NCBI GenBank assembly: GCA_026002855.1
Contig: BPGD01000001.1
Coordinates: 1,143,972-1,207,971 of the forward strand
Direction: 5' to 3'
Origin: Bryobacteraceae bacterium
GTDB lineage: Bacteria; Acidobacteriota; Terriglobia; Bryobacterales; Bryobacteraceae
DNA length: 64,000 nt
This document shows, one piece after another, positions 6,738 to 15,288 of this stretch. A model generated the notes under the pieces. It was not told where the DNA came from and did not search any database. It saw nothing but the letters and a program-made list of their open reading frames with translations. The position numbers and the translations under genes are program-made. Each line of letters opens with the position of its first letter. The stretch's first letter is position 1.

Positions 6738-9140
6738 ATGAAACAATTCGCCGTATTTCTGTTTTGTGCGATCAGTGTGTTCGCGCAGCGTCAACCGGAC
6801 GCCGCCATTACGGGCCGCGTCACCGACCCGTCCGGCGCCGCCGTCCCGCAGGCCGCCGTCCGCCTGTTCACCCGCGATGCGGCCTTCCAGCAGACCACCA
6901 CGGCGGACTCTGAAGGAAGGTTCCGCTTCGAGCGGCTCGCGCCCGCTGAGTATCTGATTGAAGCGCGCACCGAAGGGCTTGACCAGGCCAGCCCGCTCAG
7001 CGTCCGTACCGAGCCGGGGCGCGTGTCGGAAGTGAATCTGAAGCTCGACGTCCGCGGCCTCGCCACGCAGGTGCAGGTGACAGCCGCCGTCACGCCGCAG
7101 TCGACCGTCGAGTCGGGCAAGGCGATGGACATCATCGATTCGGCGCAGATGGAGCGCCGCGCTGAAATTCTGCTGTCCGAAGCGGTCCGCCTGACGCCAG
7201 GGCTGAGAGTGCAGCAGCTTGGAGGCCCGGGGTCGTTCACACGCATCCAGACGCGCGGACTGCGCGCGGCCGACACCGGGGTGCTCGTCGACGGCATGCG
7301 GCTGCGCGACCCGGCCAGCGTGCAAGGCGATGCGACCGCCTTTCTGGGCGACATGCAGCTCATCGACACGGACCGCATCGAGATCCTGCGCGGACTGGGT
7401 TCCAGCCTCTATGGCACCAACGCCACCGCCGGCGTGCTGAATCTCGTCACCGACAGCGGCGGCGGCCGCACGCGCGGCGAGATCGGCGGCGAAGGGGGCG
7501 GGCTGGGCCTTGGGCGCGGCCTGGCACGCATCGCCGGAGAGGCCGCCCGCAGCCGCCTGCAATACAGCGCCGGCGTGGCGCATCTGAACGTCAACGGCGG
7601 CGTCGATGGCGTCGAAAGTGTCCGCAATTCAAGCGCTCAGGGCCACGTCCTGTGGCGCCCGTCGGCCACGGCGTCGTTGTCAGGCCGCGTGTGGGCCACG
7701 CTCAGCACCATCGGCATCAATTCGAGTCCATACGCCGCACCGGCCGCGAATCTGCCCGCAACGACGGTGATCCCCGCCATTCCGCTGGATGAGGCGCAGG
7801 CGCGCCTTGGCGACCGCGGCCTGCCCTTTCAGTGGGGCAACGCCACCTTCGCGCCGAATTTCTTCGACCCCGACAGCCGCCGCGAAGGCCGCTTCGTCAC
7901 CACGCTGGTGCAGTGGGCGCAGCAGATCTCGCCGCGCCTGAACTACCGCGTGAGCTACCAGAACCTGGACACGCGCCGAGACAACCGCAACGGCCCCGCC
8001 GGCCAGGGCTACCAGCCGCAGTGGAACTCTTCAAGCGTCTTCGCCGGCCGCATCGACACCCTGCAGGCGCGCGCCGACTACGCCGCGGCCCGCTGGAACC
8101 TTTTCAGCGCCGGTCTGGAGTGGGAGCGCGAGTTCTACGAAAACCCCTCCCGCGACGAAAACCCGAACCCGGCACAGCGTGTCAACGCCCGCGCCTCGGC
8201 CAGCCAGCGCAGCCTGGCCGTGTTCTTCCAGGATCAGGTCCGGCTGCTCGACGAAAGGCTCCAGATCGGACTGGCCGGTCGTTATCAGACGTTCGACCTG
8301 TCGCGGCCGAAGTTCGAGGGCGGATTCCCGCTCTATCAAAACGCGCCCTTCCGCACCCCGCCCGACGCGCTCACCGGCGACGTGGCCGTTTCTTACTTCC
8401 TGCCGTCTTCGGGCACCAAGCTGCGCGCCCATGCCGGCAACGGGTTCCGCGCGCCAACGCTGTACGAGCGCATGGGCAGCTCGTTCTTCTGGGGCTCGTT
8501 CAGCCCGCTCGGCGACCCGCAGCTCCGGCCGGAGCGCACCGTCTCGTTCGACCTCGGCGTCGACCAGTACTTCGCTTCCGCCCGCTACCGCGCCGGCGCG
8601 ACCTACTTTTACACACGCCTGCAAGAGGTGATCGGCTACTCGGGGCTCGTCAATGACCCCTATGGCCGCTGGGGCGGCTACGTGAACATGGGCGGCGGGC
8701 TGGCACGTGGCGTGGAGCTTGTTTTCGAGGCGCGGCCGCAGCGCAACCTGATGCTGGCCAGCTCCTATACATATACAAACGCCGATGAACGGCGCAGCTC
8801 GCTCATCGGCGGCTCGCTCCGCTCCATCCGAATCTTCCCGCACATGTTCACGCTGACGGCAACGCAGCAGTTGACGCGGCGATGGCAGGTGACGGCGGAT
8901 TTCCTTTCCGCCAGCGACTATATCTCGGGCTCGTTCTTCGTGGGCAGCGGCAGCCGGCCGTATGAGTTTCCGGGGCCGCACAAGCTGGACGTCACCACCA
9001 GCTACACGCTGCCCCTCGCCGACACCCGCTCGATGCGCTTCTTCGTGCGCGCCGAAAACGTGCTCAACCAGCGCTACTTCGAAGACGGATTCCGCACGCC
9101 GCGGGCCTGGGCCACGGCGGGGATGAAGCTTCTGTTCTGA
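6738..9140 (+). CDS. btuB: TonB-dependent outer-membrane receptor, probable cobalamin/corrinoid transporter
   Basis: This 800-residue receptor should import a corrinoid across the outer membrane using TonB energy. A signal peptide (1-17, ending VFAQ) is followed by a carboxypeptidase-regulatory-like beta-sandwich at about 23-100 (ITGRVTDPSGAAVPQA), typical of Acidobacteria and Bacteroidota. The plug domain is at about 125-245 (IQTRGLRAADTGVLVDGMRLR, IEILRGLGSSLYGTNATAGVLN), then a 22-strand-type barrel ending in KLLF. The substrate is inferred from the cobalamin riboswitch directly upstream, not from the receptor sequence. The ATG has GGAGG six bases upstream. No ABC partners (BtuCDF) are within the window. 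Confidence 0.85.
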   Translation: MKQFAVFLFCAISVFAQRQPDAAITGRVTDPSGAAVPQAAVRLFTRDAAFQQTTTADSEGRFRFERLAPAEYLIEARTEGLDQASPLSVRTEPGRVSEVNLKLDVRGLATQVQVTAAVTPQSTVESGKAMDIIDSAQMERRAEILLSEAVRLTPGLRVQQLGGPGSFTRIQTRGLRAADTGVLVDGMRLRDPASVQGDATAFLGDMQLIDTDRIEILRGLGSSLYGTNATAGVLNLVTDSGGGRTRGEIGGEGGGLGLGRGLARIAGEAARSRLQYSAGVAHLNVNGGVDGVESVRNSSAQGHVLWRPSATASLSGRVWATLSTIGINSSPYAAPAANLPATTVIPAIPLDEAQARLGDRGLPFQWGNATFAPNFFDPDSRREGRFVTTLVQWAQQISPRLNYRVSYQNLDTRRDNRNGPAGQGYQPQWNSSSVFAGRIDTLQARADYAAARWNLFSAGLEWEREFYENPSRDENPNPAQRVNARASASQRSLAVFFQDQVRLLDERLQIGLAGRYQTFDLSRPKFEGGFPLYQNAPFRTPPDALTGDVAVSYFLPSSGTKLRAHAGNGFRAPTLYERMGSSFFWGSFSPLGDPQLRPERTVSFDLGVDQYFASARYRAGATYFYTRLQEVIGYSGLVNDPYGRWGGYVNMGGGLARGVELVFEARPQRNLMLASSYTYTNADERRSSLIGGSLRSIRIFPHMFTLTATQQLTRRWQVTADFLSASDYISGSFFVGSGSRPYEFPGPHKLDVTTSYTLPLADTRSMRFFVRAENVLNQRYFEDGFRTPRAWATAGMKLLF

Positions 9141-9171
9141 CGGCAGTGCTGAGGCACAGTCCAGGACCTGC

Positions 9172-9203
9172 CCGGACCGCTCCCCGCCCCGGGGGCGGTC
9201 CGG
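9172..9203. terminator. GC hairpin between convergent genes (terminator-like)
   Basis: CCGGACCGC (9172-9180) and GCGGTCCGG (9195-9203) form a perfect 9-bp stem. The 14-base spacer can extend it through CCCC/GGGG. It lies between the end of the receptor gene and the end of the opposite-strand methyltransferase. There is no clear T-tract on either side, so it may only slow RNA polymerase or protect 3' ends. Confidence 0.45.
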
Positions 9204-9228
9204 AATTGCACGGCCGCCGCGGAGGCCG

Positions 9229-10641
9229 TTACCGATATTGCAACCGGGCCAGAGAGAAGTTGACGCTGAGCTGCCGCTGGTCGCCTTCCGGCTGAAACAC
9301 CGGCGAGGCGGCGATCTCGATGACATATTCGGCCGCTTCCGCCAGCGGCGCCTCAATGACGAACAGCCCGGTGCGTTCCAGCTTCCACGCGCCAAGCGAG
9401 ACGCCATTGGATTTCAGCTCGATGCGTGCAAGGCTCGGCGCATATCCCTGGAGCCGGAGCTTGGCCTGGCCCGGGCGGGTTCTCGCCAGGCGGAGCCGCG
9501 CCTGCGGGCCGATCCAGCGGTAGCGGTTGCCAAACTCGCCTTCCAGTTCGTGGAAGCCTTCGAGCAGGCCCTGTTCATGGCCCGGCTTTGAAAAATCCAG
9601 GTTGTCGGGCCGGACGCCTGGATAGAGCTCGTCGCGCAACTTCGAAGGAAGCAGGTTGAAGACTCCGTCCTCGCAGGCTGCGGAGAAACCGCAGGCGGCG
9701 CAGCGCAGCTGCGATGCATCCCACGGCAGCGGCGTCAGGCAGTCCGGGCAGGCCAGGCACTCGTGCAGCGGCAACGCCCGCGGCAGCGCGCCAGGCTTGC
9801 GGCAGAGCGCGGCGAGAGTCCCGCCCAGGAAACGCGCAGCGCGCGCTTCCGTGTAGCCCGGCAGAAGCCGGAGCGCCCGGACCACGGCCTGGTTGGCCCA
9901 GCCTGCGGCGCGGGGGAACGTCAGCACGCGGCTTTCGCCAAAATGGCGGCCGATGATGGCGAGCCAGTCGCGGAGGCTGTACCGGTGGTTCTGGCGGATG
10001 CCGAAGGACTCTTCCTGCCAGGCGCCGATGACATCGGCGGCGAGATAGTCCAGCAACCCCCATCGCCACAGCGTGCGCTCCATCGCGTTCATCCGATCCG
10101 GATACGGCGCACGGTACAGGCGCAGCGACAGCAGGCGGCGGATGGGCTCTTCGGCAAAGAAATACACGCCTCCTGGCGCAAGCACGCGGTGCACTTCGCG
10201 CAGCACGGCGTCGATGTCCATGAACTGCGACAGCATCTGGAAACCCATCACAAAAGCGAGCGAGCCATCGCGGAACGGCAGGCGCGTGGCGTCGCCCGCG
10301 ACGAGGATCGGGCTGCGCCCCAGATTCCACGCCGTGCGCAGATACTGGCCGTAGCGGAGCGCGTCGAAGGAGATGTCCAGGGCGTAGCCTTCCGCGTCGA
10401 AGCGGTTGGCCAGCATGTAGGACGTGTGGCCCGCGTTGGCGCCGATCTCGAGGAAAGGCGTGAGCGAACCGACAAAATCGAGGTTGCCTTCGAGAATGGC
10501 CGCCCGCCGCATGTTTTCGTCGGAATAAGCGGCCAGCGCGCGCTCCGGCTGTCCCAGCGAGGCAAACTTGTGAAAGTCCACCTGCGCCTGCTTGACCGAG
10601 AGGTCCTGGGCCCGCGTGTCGACTGGCAGTGGCTCCGCCAT
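9229..10641 (-). CDS. SAM-dependent methyltransferase with embedded zinc ribbon and beta-rich C terminus
   Basis: A 470-residue protein in three parts. Residues 60-170 are a class I methyltransferase fold: FLEIGANAGHTS as motif I, DIS acidic loop, GDATRLPFRDGSLAFV. Residues 293-325 are a Trm112-like zinc ribbon with Cys298/Cys301 and Cys314/Cys317. Residues 345-470 are beta-rich (RLRLQGYAPSLARIELKSNG, YVIEIAASPVFQPEGDQRQL) and resemble a carbohydrate-binding or glycan-tailoring module. The ATG at 10641 has GGGAAG upstream. Such combinations often occur in glycan or natural-product tailoring, but no substrate can be named. It is divergent from the pseudouridine synthase. Confidence 0.75.
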   Translation of the reverse strand: MAEPLPVDTRAQDLSVKQAQVDFHKFASLGQPERALAAYSDENMRRAAILEGNLDFVGSLTPFLEIGANAGHTSYMLANRFDAEGYALDISFDALRYGQYLRTAWNLGRSPILVAGDATRLPFRDGSLAFVMGFQMLSQFMDIDAVLREVHRVLAPGGVYFFAEEPIRRLLSLRLYRAPYPDRMNAMERTLWRWGLLDYLAADVIGAWQEESFGIRQNHRYSLRDWLAIIGRHFGESRVLTFPRAAGWANQAVVRALRLLPGYTEARAARFLGGTLAALCRKPGALPRALPLHECLACPDCLTPLPWDASQLRCAACGFSAACEDGVFNLLPSKLRDELYPGVRPDNLDFSKPGHEQGLLEGFHELEGEFGNRYRWIGPQARLRLARTRPGQAKLRLQGYAPSLARIELKSNGVSLGAWKLERTGLFVIEAPLAEAAEYVIEIAASPVFQPEGDQRQLSVNFSLARLQYR

Positions 10642-10759
10642 GGGTGATCTTCCCTTGTACTCCGCAAGCGACGCCGCTGGCAAGCCGCCAGACGGGGTTT
10701 GCGGCCGGCGCGGCCCGCTCCGCACACTGATAGATGTGCCGAAGACCGCCAGCGGGTGG

Positions 10760-11476
10760 ATGATCACGCCGGACGAGCTGCGCCAGTGGATTCTCGAAGA
10801 AACGCCGGATTGGCTCGCCGTGAACAAGCCTGCGGGCGTGGTCTGCCACCCGTCCAAACACGGCCCGTGGTCGAGCCTGGTCGGCGCGGCGCGGCAATAC
10901 CTGGGCGAGCCGGTGCTCCACATGCCCTCGCGTCTGGACCGGGAGACCAGCGGCGTGGTGGTGCTGGTCCGCCGGCGCGAACTGGCCAGCCGGATGCAGC
11001 GCGCCATCCAGGCGGGGCGCGTGCGCAAGCGTTACCTGGCAGTGCTGGAAGGCGTGCTCGAGTCGGCGCGGGACGTGGACCTGCCCGTCGGCCGGGCCGA
11101 AGGTTCGCACGTGTTTCTGAAGCAGGTAGTGCGCAGCGACGGTCGGCCCGCCCGCACCCGCTTCGTCCCGCTGGAACACCGTGCGGGGCGGACCCTGGCG
11201 CGCATCGAGCCGGAGACCGGAAGGCTGCATCAGATCCGCGTGCACGCGGCCGCCATCGGACATCCGGTGTGCGGAGACAAGCTCTACGGGCCGGACGAGC
11301 TGCTCTTCGTCGAGTTCATTCGCGAAGGGTTCACCGAGCGGATGCGGGAGCTGCTCGGCGCGGAGCGGCAGATGCTGCACGCCGAGCAACTCATCTTTGA
11401 TCTGGGCAGTGACAGCCTGCGCTTTTACGCGCCGATGGCCGCCGACATGCGCGCCTTCTGGGAGTCGCTCGGCTGA
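10760..11476 (+). CDS. RluA-family pseudouridine synthase
   Basis: It would isomerise uridine to pseudouridine in rRNA or tRNA. The 238-residue protein starts directly in the catalytic domain without an S4 domain. Asp60 in SRLDRETSG is the catalytic aspartate (HRLDxxTSG in most relatives; here the His is Ser). LAVNKPAGVVCHPS, KRYLAVLEG and the basic RLHQIRVH motif followed by GDKLYG are also typical. ATG 10760 is preferred; a GTG at 10736 would add eight residues and neither has a strong ribosome-binding site. The RNA target cannot be deduced. It converges on the SDR gene with a 12-base gap. Confidence 0.88.
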   Translation: MITPDELRQWILEETPDWLAVNKPAGVVCHPSKHGPWSSLVGAARQYLGEPVLHMPSRLDRETSGVVVLVRRRELASRMQRAIQAGRVRKRYLAVLEGVLESARDVDLPVGRAEGSHVFLKQVVRSDGRPARTRFVPLEHRAGRTLARIEPETGRLHQIRVHAAAIGHPVCGDKLYGPDELLFVEFIREGFTERMRELLGAERQMLHAEQLIFDLGSDSLRFYAPMAADMRAFWESLG

Positions 11477-11488
11477 GATGCGCGCGGC

Positions 11489-12277
11489 TCAGAAGCCGAT
11501 CAGCACGCCTCCATCCACCGGCAGCACCACTCCATTGACGAAGCGCGCTGCCGGAGAAGACAGGTAGACCGCGGCCCAGGCCACGTCCTCGGTCGACCCG
11601 AGCCGGCCGAGCGGCGTGCGGCTCAGCACACGCTGTTTGCGCGCGGGATCCGAGTCGAGCGCCTTGCGCGAGATTTCCGTCTCGATGAAGCCCGGCGCGA
11701 TGGCGTTGACGCGGATTCCTTTCGGGGAAAGATCCACCGCCAGCGACCGCACCATGCCCAGATAGGCGGATTTCGCGGTGGAATAGGCGAACACGCGCGA
11801 CAGGCCGAAAAACGAGGTCATCGAGGCGGTGAACAGCACGTGGCCGTGACGGCGCTCGATCATCGGCGGGATGAAAGCGCGTGTGAGCGCATAGGCGCCG
11901 GTCACATGTGTGTCGAGCATGTGGCGGAACTCGGCCTCTTCCGTCTCCTCGATCGTTTTCTTGAGATGATGGCCGGCGTTGTTGACCAGAATGGTGACGT
12001 CCCCGTAGCGCGCCTTCACATCTTCCACCAGCGCGGGCACATGCGCGGTGTCGGCCACATCATGCACGGCCCAGCCGGCCTGCGGGCCCAGCTCGCCGGC
12101 CGCTTTCTCCAGAATCTCCGGGCGCCGGCCGACCAGGATGACCCGCGCGCCCGACAGGACAAAGGCGTGGGCAATGGCGCGGCCGATGCCAGTGGCGCCG
12201 CCGGTGATCAGCGCCAGCTCGCCGGCAAGGGAAAACGCTTCGGCCGGCGTCGTGAACTCGATTCGTGTTGGTTCCAT
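11489..12277 (-). CDS. SDR family oxidoreductase, possibly of uronate/gluconate metabolism
   Basis: A classical short-chain dehydrogenase of 262 residues using NAD(P). It has the cofactor loop TGGATGIG (25-32), NNAG (99-102), and the catalytic Ser152, Tyr165 and Lys169 (YSTAK), followed by the usual INAIAPGF-type segment (VNAIAPGFIETEI) and the C-terminal VLPVDGG. It resembles 2-deoxy-D-gluconate 3-dehydrogenase (KduD) and gluconate 5-dehydrogenase. The divergent tagaturonate epimerase 28 bases away makes a role in uronate catabolism plausible; the exact substrate is inference. AAGGGG before the ATG serves as the ribosome-binding site. Confidence 0.82.
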   Translation of the reverse strand: MEPTRIEFTTPAEAFSLAGELALITGGATGIGRAIAHAFVLSGARVILVGRRPEILEKAAGELGPQAGWAVHDVADTAHVPALVEDVKARYGDVTILVNNAGHHLKKTIEETEEAEFRHMLDTHVTGAYALTRAFIPPMIERRHGHVLFTASMTSFFGLSRVFAYSTAKSAYLGMVRSLAVDLSPKGIRVNAIAPGFIETEISRKALDSDPARKQRVLSRTPLGRLGSTEDVAWAAVYLSSPAARFVNGVVLPVDGGVLIGF

Positions 12278-12287
12278 GGAAGCCCCT

Positions 12288-12301
12288 TAACTGATATGTT
12301 A
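12288..12301. promoter_or_regulatory. Imperfect palindrome in the SDR/epimerase spacer (candidate operator)
   Basis: TAAC (12288-12291) and GTTA (12298-12301) flank TGATAT in the 28-base spacer between two divergent genes. Ten of fourteen positions are symmetric. The position suggests a shared operator, for example of a GntR-type regulator. The regulator itself is not in the window. Confidence 0.3.
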
Positions 12302-12305
12302 GTAC

Positions 12306-13544
12306 ATGGCCATGGAAATTGCAGCACGACTGGGACGATTTTCGTTCGGCATGGGCGACCGCTTCGCCCAGCAGGGCCGCGCGCAACTGGCTGCCTGTGT
12401 CGAGGCGCTCCGCCAGGGCGTTGAGATCACGCCCGTGTGGAACAAGAGCCACCGGGAGCACGCCATCGTCGGCAGCCGCCCGGAGAGCGTGCGGCGCGAG
12501 GCCGATGAAGCGGTGGCGGCGCTCGCCTGGCGCGGCGCGTATTTTGTCGACGCCGATCACATCCGGATGGAAACAGTGGAGGCGTTTCTCGCCGCCTGCG
12601 ACTTTTTCACCATCGACGTGGCGGAGTCGATCGGCAGGGCCGCCGATCCGGCCTCCCTGGACGCATTCTGCGCCGACGCGGGCGACTGCGGCGGCGCATT
12701 CGGGCTGACGCGCGGGCAGGTGCGCCGCATCGCGGAGAAATATCTGAGCGCGGTGCAGGAAGCGGCGCGCATCTACCGCCGGATCGAGAGCGCCAGGGGC
12801 CGCGGGCAGTTCGTCACGGAAGTTTCGATGGACGAGACGGACACGCCCCAGACGCCCGAAGAGCTGCTGGTGATCCTGGCGGCGCTCGGGCGCGAAGGCG
12901 TGCCCGTGGACACGATTGCGCCGAAATTCAGCGGGCGCTTCAACAAGGGCGTCGATTACGTGGGAGACATCGGGCAGTTTGAGCGGGAATTCGCGGCCGA
13001 CATCGAAGCGATCCGGCAGGCTGTGAGCCGGTATGGTCTGCCCGCGCGGCTGAAGCTGAGCGTGCACTCGGGCAGCGACAAGTTCTCCATCTATCCGGCC
13101 ATCCGGCGCGTGCTCGCCAGGACGGGCGCGGGCGTCCATGTGAAGACTGCCGGCACGACGTGGCTTGAGGAACTGATCGGGCTGGCCGAGGCCGGCGGCG
13201 AAGGGCTCGCCCTGGCGAAGGAAGTCTACGCCGAAACTTTTGCGCACCGTGAGGAGCTCTGCGCGCCTTACGCGGCGGTGATCGATATGGATCCGTCGCG
13301 GCTGCCTTCGCCGGAGGAGGTCGCCCGCTGGGACTCGCAGCGCTTTGCGGCGGCGCTGCGCCATGATCCGCAATGTCCGGACTTCAATCCCCATCTGCGG
13401 CAATTGCTCCACGTTGGCTATAAGGTGGCGGCGAAGATGGGCGAGCGGTACCTGTCGCTGGTCCGGGCCTGCGGGGAATCCGTTGCGCGCAACGTGACGG
13501 CGAACCTGCTGGAGCGCCACATCCGGCCGCTGTTTCTTTCCTGA
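12306..13544 (+). CDS. uxaE: Tagaturonate epimerase
   Basis: It is expected to interconvert D-tagaturonate and D-fructuronate, joining galacturonate breakdown to the glucuronate branch. The 412-residue sequence carries blocks I recognise from the Thermotoga UxaE family: SFGMGDRF near residue 13, YFVDADH near 79, EVSMDETDTPQTP near 173, KLSVHSGSDKFSIYPA near 252 and GVHVKTAGTTWLEEL near 277; Asp and His residues in these blocks are the likely metal ligands. The family's N-terminal extension of roughly 75 residues is absent; an in-frame TAG at 12300 excludes an upstream start. No clear ribosome-binding site precedes the ATG, so the mRNA could be leaderless. Confidence 0.85.
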   Translation: MAMEIAARLGRFSFGMGDRFAQQGRAQLAACVEALRQGVEITPVWNKSHREHAIVGSRPESVRREADEAVAALAWRGAYFVDADHIRMETVEAFLAACDFFTIDVAESIGRAADPASLDAFCADAGDCGGAFGLTRGQVRRIAEKYLSAVQEAARIYRRIESARGRGQFVTEVSMDETDTPQTPEELLVILAALGREGVPVDTIAPKFSGRFNKGVDYVGDIGQFEREFAADIEAIRQAVSRYGLPARLKLSVHSGSDKFSIYPAIRRVLARTGAGVHVKTAGTTWLEELIGLAEAGGEGLALAKEVYAETFAHREELCAPYAAVIDMDPSRLPSPEEVARWDSQRFAAALRHDPQCPDFNPHLRQLLHVGYKVAAKMGERYLSLVRACGESVARNVTANLLERHIRPLFLS

Positions 13545-13607
13545 CGCGCGCCCCGTTGCCGGGCCGCGGGCGGATCGGGTAGCATCGGCGGTTGCGGCGC
13601 TGCGGCG

Positions 13608-14405
13608 ATGAATCCGGCAGAGTTTCAGAACCTGATTGCCGCGGAAGAGCGGATGTGGTGGTTTCGCGGGATGCGCGAGATCTTCCGCCGCATTGCGGGG
13701 CGTGAGCTCGCTGGCGGAATTTTTGACGTTCTCGATGCAGGTTGCGGCACGGGCGCGAACGCCGCGTGGATGGCGCACGAGTTCGGCTGGCGCGTGTCGT
13801 GCCTTGACTATGCGCCCGAAGGTCTCGCCGTGGCGCGGCGGCGCGCCGTGCTGCGGGACTTCATCCGGGGCGACATCCGCTCCCTTCCCTTCCGCGGCTC
13901 GAGCTTCGACCTGATTACCTGTTTCGACGTCATCGCGCATCTTGCACCCGGCCAAGAGCGGCAGGCGTTTGCCGAGTTCGCCCGCTGCCTGCGGCCCGGC
14001 GGGTGGCTGTTTGTGAGGGCGTCGGCGTTTGAATGGCTGCGAAGCCGACACTCGGAATTCGTCCGGGAACGGCAGCGCGTCACGCTCGCCAGGCTTCGGC
14101 GGGAATTGCAGGAGGCGGGGTTCGAAGTGCGCCGGGCGACTTATGCAAACAGTCTCCTGCTGCCGGTGGCGATCCTGAAGTTCCGCCTGTGGGAGCCGCT
14201 TGTGCGGGCGCCGGCCGCAAGCGGCGTGCGCTTCGGGCCGCCGTGGCTGGAGCGGCTGATGCTGGCCCCGCTTCAGGCGGAGGCGTGGTGGATCGGCCTC
14301 GGCAGGAGTTTTCCGCTGGGGCAGTCCGCCCTGGTGCTGGCGCGGCGCCGCTCCAATGGCGTCAGCGGTGCGCGCCGCGGCCGGGCAGCACGCCTGCAAG
14401 GGTGA
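13608..14405 (+). CDS. Class I SAM-dependent methyltransferase
   Basis: A 265-residue methyltransferase. Motif I is VLDAGCGTGANAAWM near residue 42, followed by the acidic loop CLDYAPE, GDIRSLPF and the motif FDLITCFDVIAHL. The N terminus (EERMWWFRGMREIF) is of the kind seen in methyltransferases that act on lipid-linked or glycan substrates. Its 3' end overlaps the convergent glycosyltransferase by 44 bases, and the Arg-rich last 20 residues come from this overlap. Proximity to a polyprenyl-phosphate-type glycosyltransferase suggests a cell-surface substrate (inference). Confidence 0.8.
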   Translation: MNPAEFQNLIAAEERMWWFRGMREIFRRIAGRELAGGIFDVLDAGCGTGANAAWMAHEFGWRVSCLDYAPEGLAVARRRAVLRDFIRGDIRSLPFRGSSFDLITCFDVIAHLAPGQERQAFAEFARCLRPGGWLFVRASAFEWLRSRHSEFVRERQRVTLARLRRELQEAGFEVRRATYANSLLLPVAILKFRLWEPLVRAPAASGVRFGPPWLERLMLAPLQAEAWWIGLGRSFPLGQSALVLARRRSNGVSGARRGRAARLQG

Positions 14406-15141
14406 GCACGGTCCGCGCGGCCGCCGATGCGTTGGGCGCCACGACGAGTTTCCAATAGAGCCGCGCGAACTGCCGAGCGGTGCTCAGTAGCGAACGCCAC
14501 CGGAAAAACTGGCTCCGTCCGTGGAGGCGCGGATAATGACTCACTGGCACTTCGGCGACGCGGCAGCCGGTCATCTCGATCTTGCGGACCAGCTCGAGAC
14601 AGATGGTGCCCGACGTGCATTCGAGCTCCAGGTTTTCGACGAGCGCGCGGCGGATGAGCCGGAAATCGCAATCAATGTCGCGGATGCGGATGCGGAACAG
14701 GAACCGCGCAACGCGGTTGTACACGTGGCCGATGAGGATTCGGTGCCAGGGATCCTGACGGCAGCGCTTGTAGCCGTTGACGAGGCCGACATCGGGAGAC
14801 CATTGTTCCAACAAAAGATGGATCTCGGCCGGATCGTATTGCCCGTCGCCGTCGGTGTAAAAAACGAGTTCCTTCGTCGCGGCGGCGAAGCCGCTGCGGA
14901 GCGCCCCGCCGTAGCCGCGGTTGCGCTCGTGCGTGATGATGCGGAGCCGCGGCCCGAGCTCCTCGCGCAGGCGCGCGAGCACGGCGGCGGTCTCGTCCCG
15001 GCTGCCGTCGTTGACGACGATCACCTCGAAGTCGTCCGTAGCGCGCTCCAGCGCATCGAACGCCCGGCGCAGCAGCCCGGGCAGGGAGGGAGCGTCGTTG
15101 TAGGCAGGGAAAAAGGCGCTGATGCCCTCACCCACTCTCAT
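14362..15141 (-). CDS. Family 2 glycosyltransferase (polyprenyl-phosphate sugar transferase type)
   Basis: A 259-residue cytoplasmic GT-A enzyme that would transfer a sugar from a nucleotide donor, probably to polyprenyl phosphate. ISAFFPAYNDAPSLPGLL starts the fold, VIVVNDGSRDET binds the nucleotide, and FYTDGDGQYDP carries the DxD metal motif. GHVYNRVARFLFRIRIRDIDCDFRLI near residue 140 matches the DPM1/GtrB-type acceptor region. No C-terminal membrane pair is present, so it is the short soluble form. It overlaps the 3' end of the methyltransferase on the other strand. Confidence 0.85.
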   Translation of the reverse strand: MRVGEGISAFFPAYNDAPSLPGLLRRAFDALERATDDFEVIVVNDGSRDETAAVLARLREELGPRLRIITHERNRGYGGALRSGFAAATKELVFYTDGDGQYDPAEIHLLLEQWSPDVGLVNGYKRCRQDPWHRILIGHVYNRVARFLFRIRIRDIDCDFRLIRRALVENLELECTSGTICLELVRKIEMTGCRVAEVPVSHYPRLHGRSQFFRWRSLLSTARQFARLYWKLVVAPNASAAARTVLTLAGVLPGRGAHR

Positions 15142-15169
15142 AACCCGTTACGGTGCGTGCGGGCATCGT

Positions 15170-15217
15170 ACCACTGAACGCCGCCGGGACGCAAGCCGCC
15201 GCGCAGCGTTCAGTGGT
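15170..15217. repeat. Perfect 12-bp inverted repeat
   Basis: The bases 15170-15181 (ACCACTGAACGC) and 15206-15217 are exact reverse complements with a 24-base spacer. It lies downstream of the PPG-repeat gene and upstream of the glycosyltransferase, both on the minus strand. No T-tract follows, so it may be an attenuator, an operator or a remnant of an inserted repeat. Confidence 0.6.
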
Positions 15218-15288
15218 TCAGTCAGGAGTGAGCCTGTCGGCGTCCGCCGGCCGGGCATGCATTTGCGGTTACGTCGCAAACGCGGCCG

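Noticed and set aside
12060-14399. A 779-codon minus-strand frame across the uronate and methyltransferase genes
   Set aside because: It runs opposite to uxaE and the methyltransferase, both with clear family motifs; its product has no recognisable fold.
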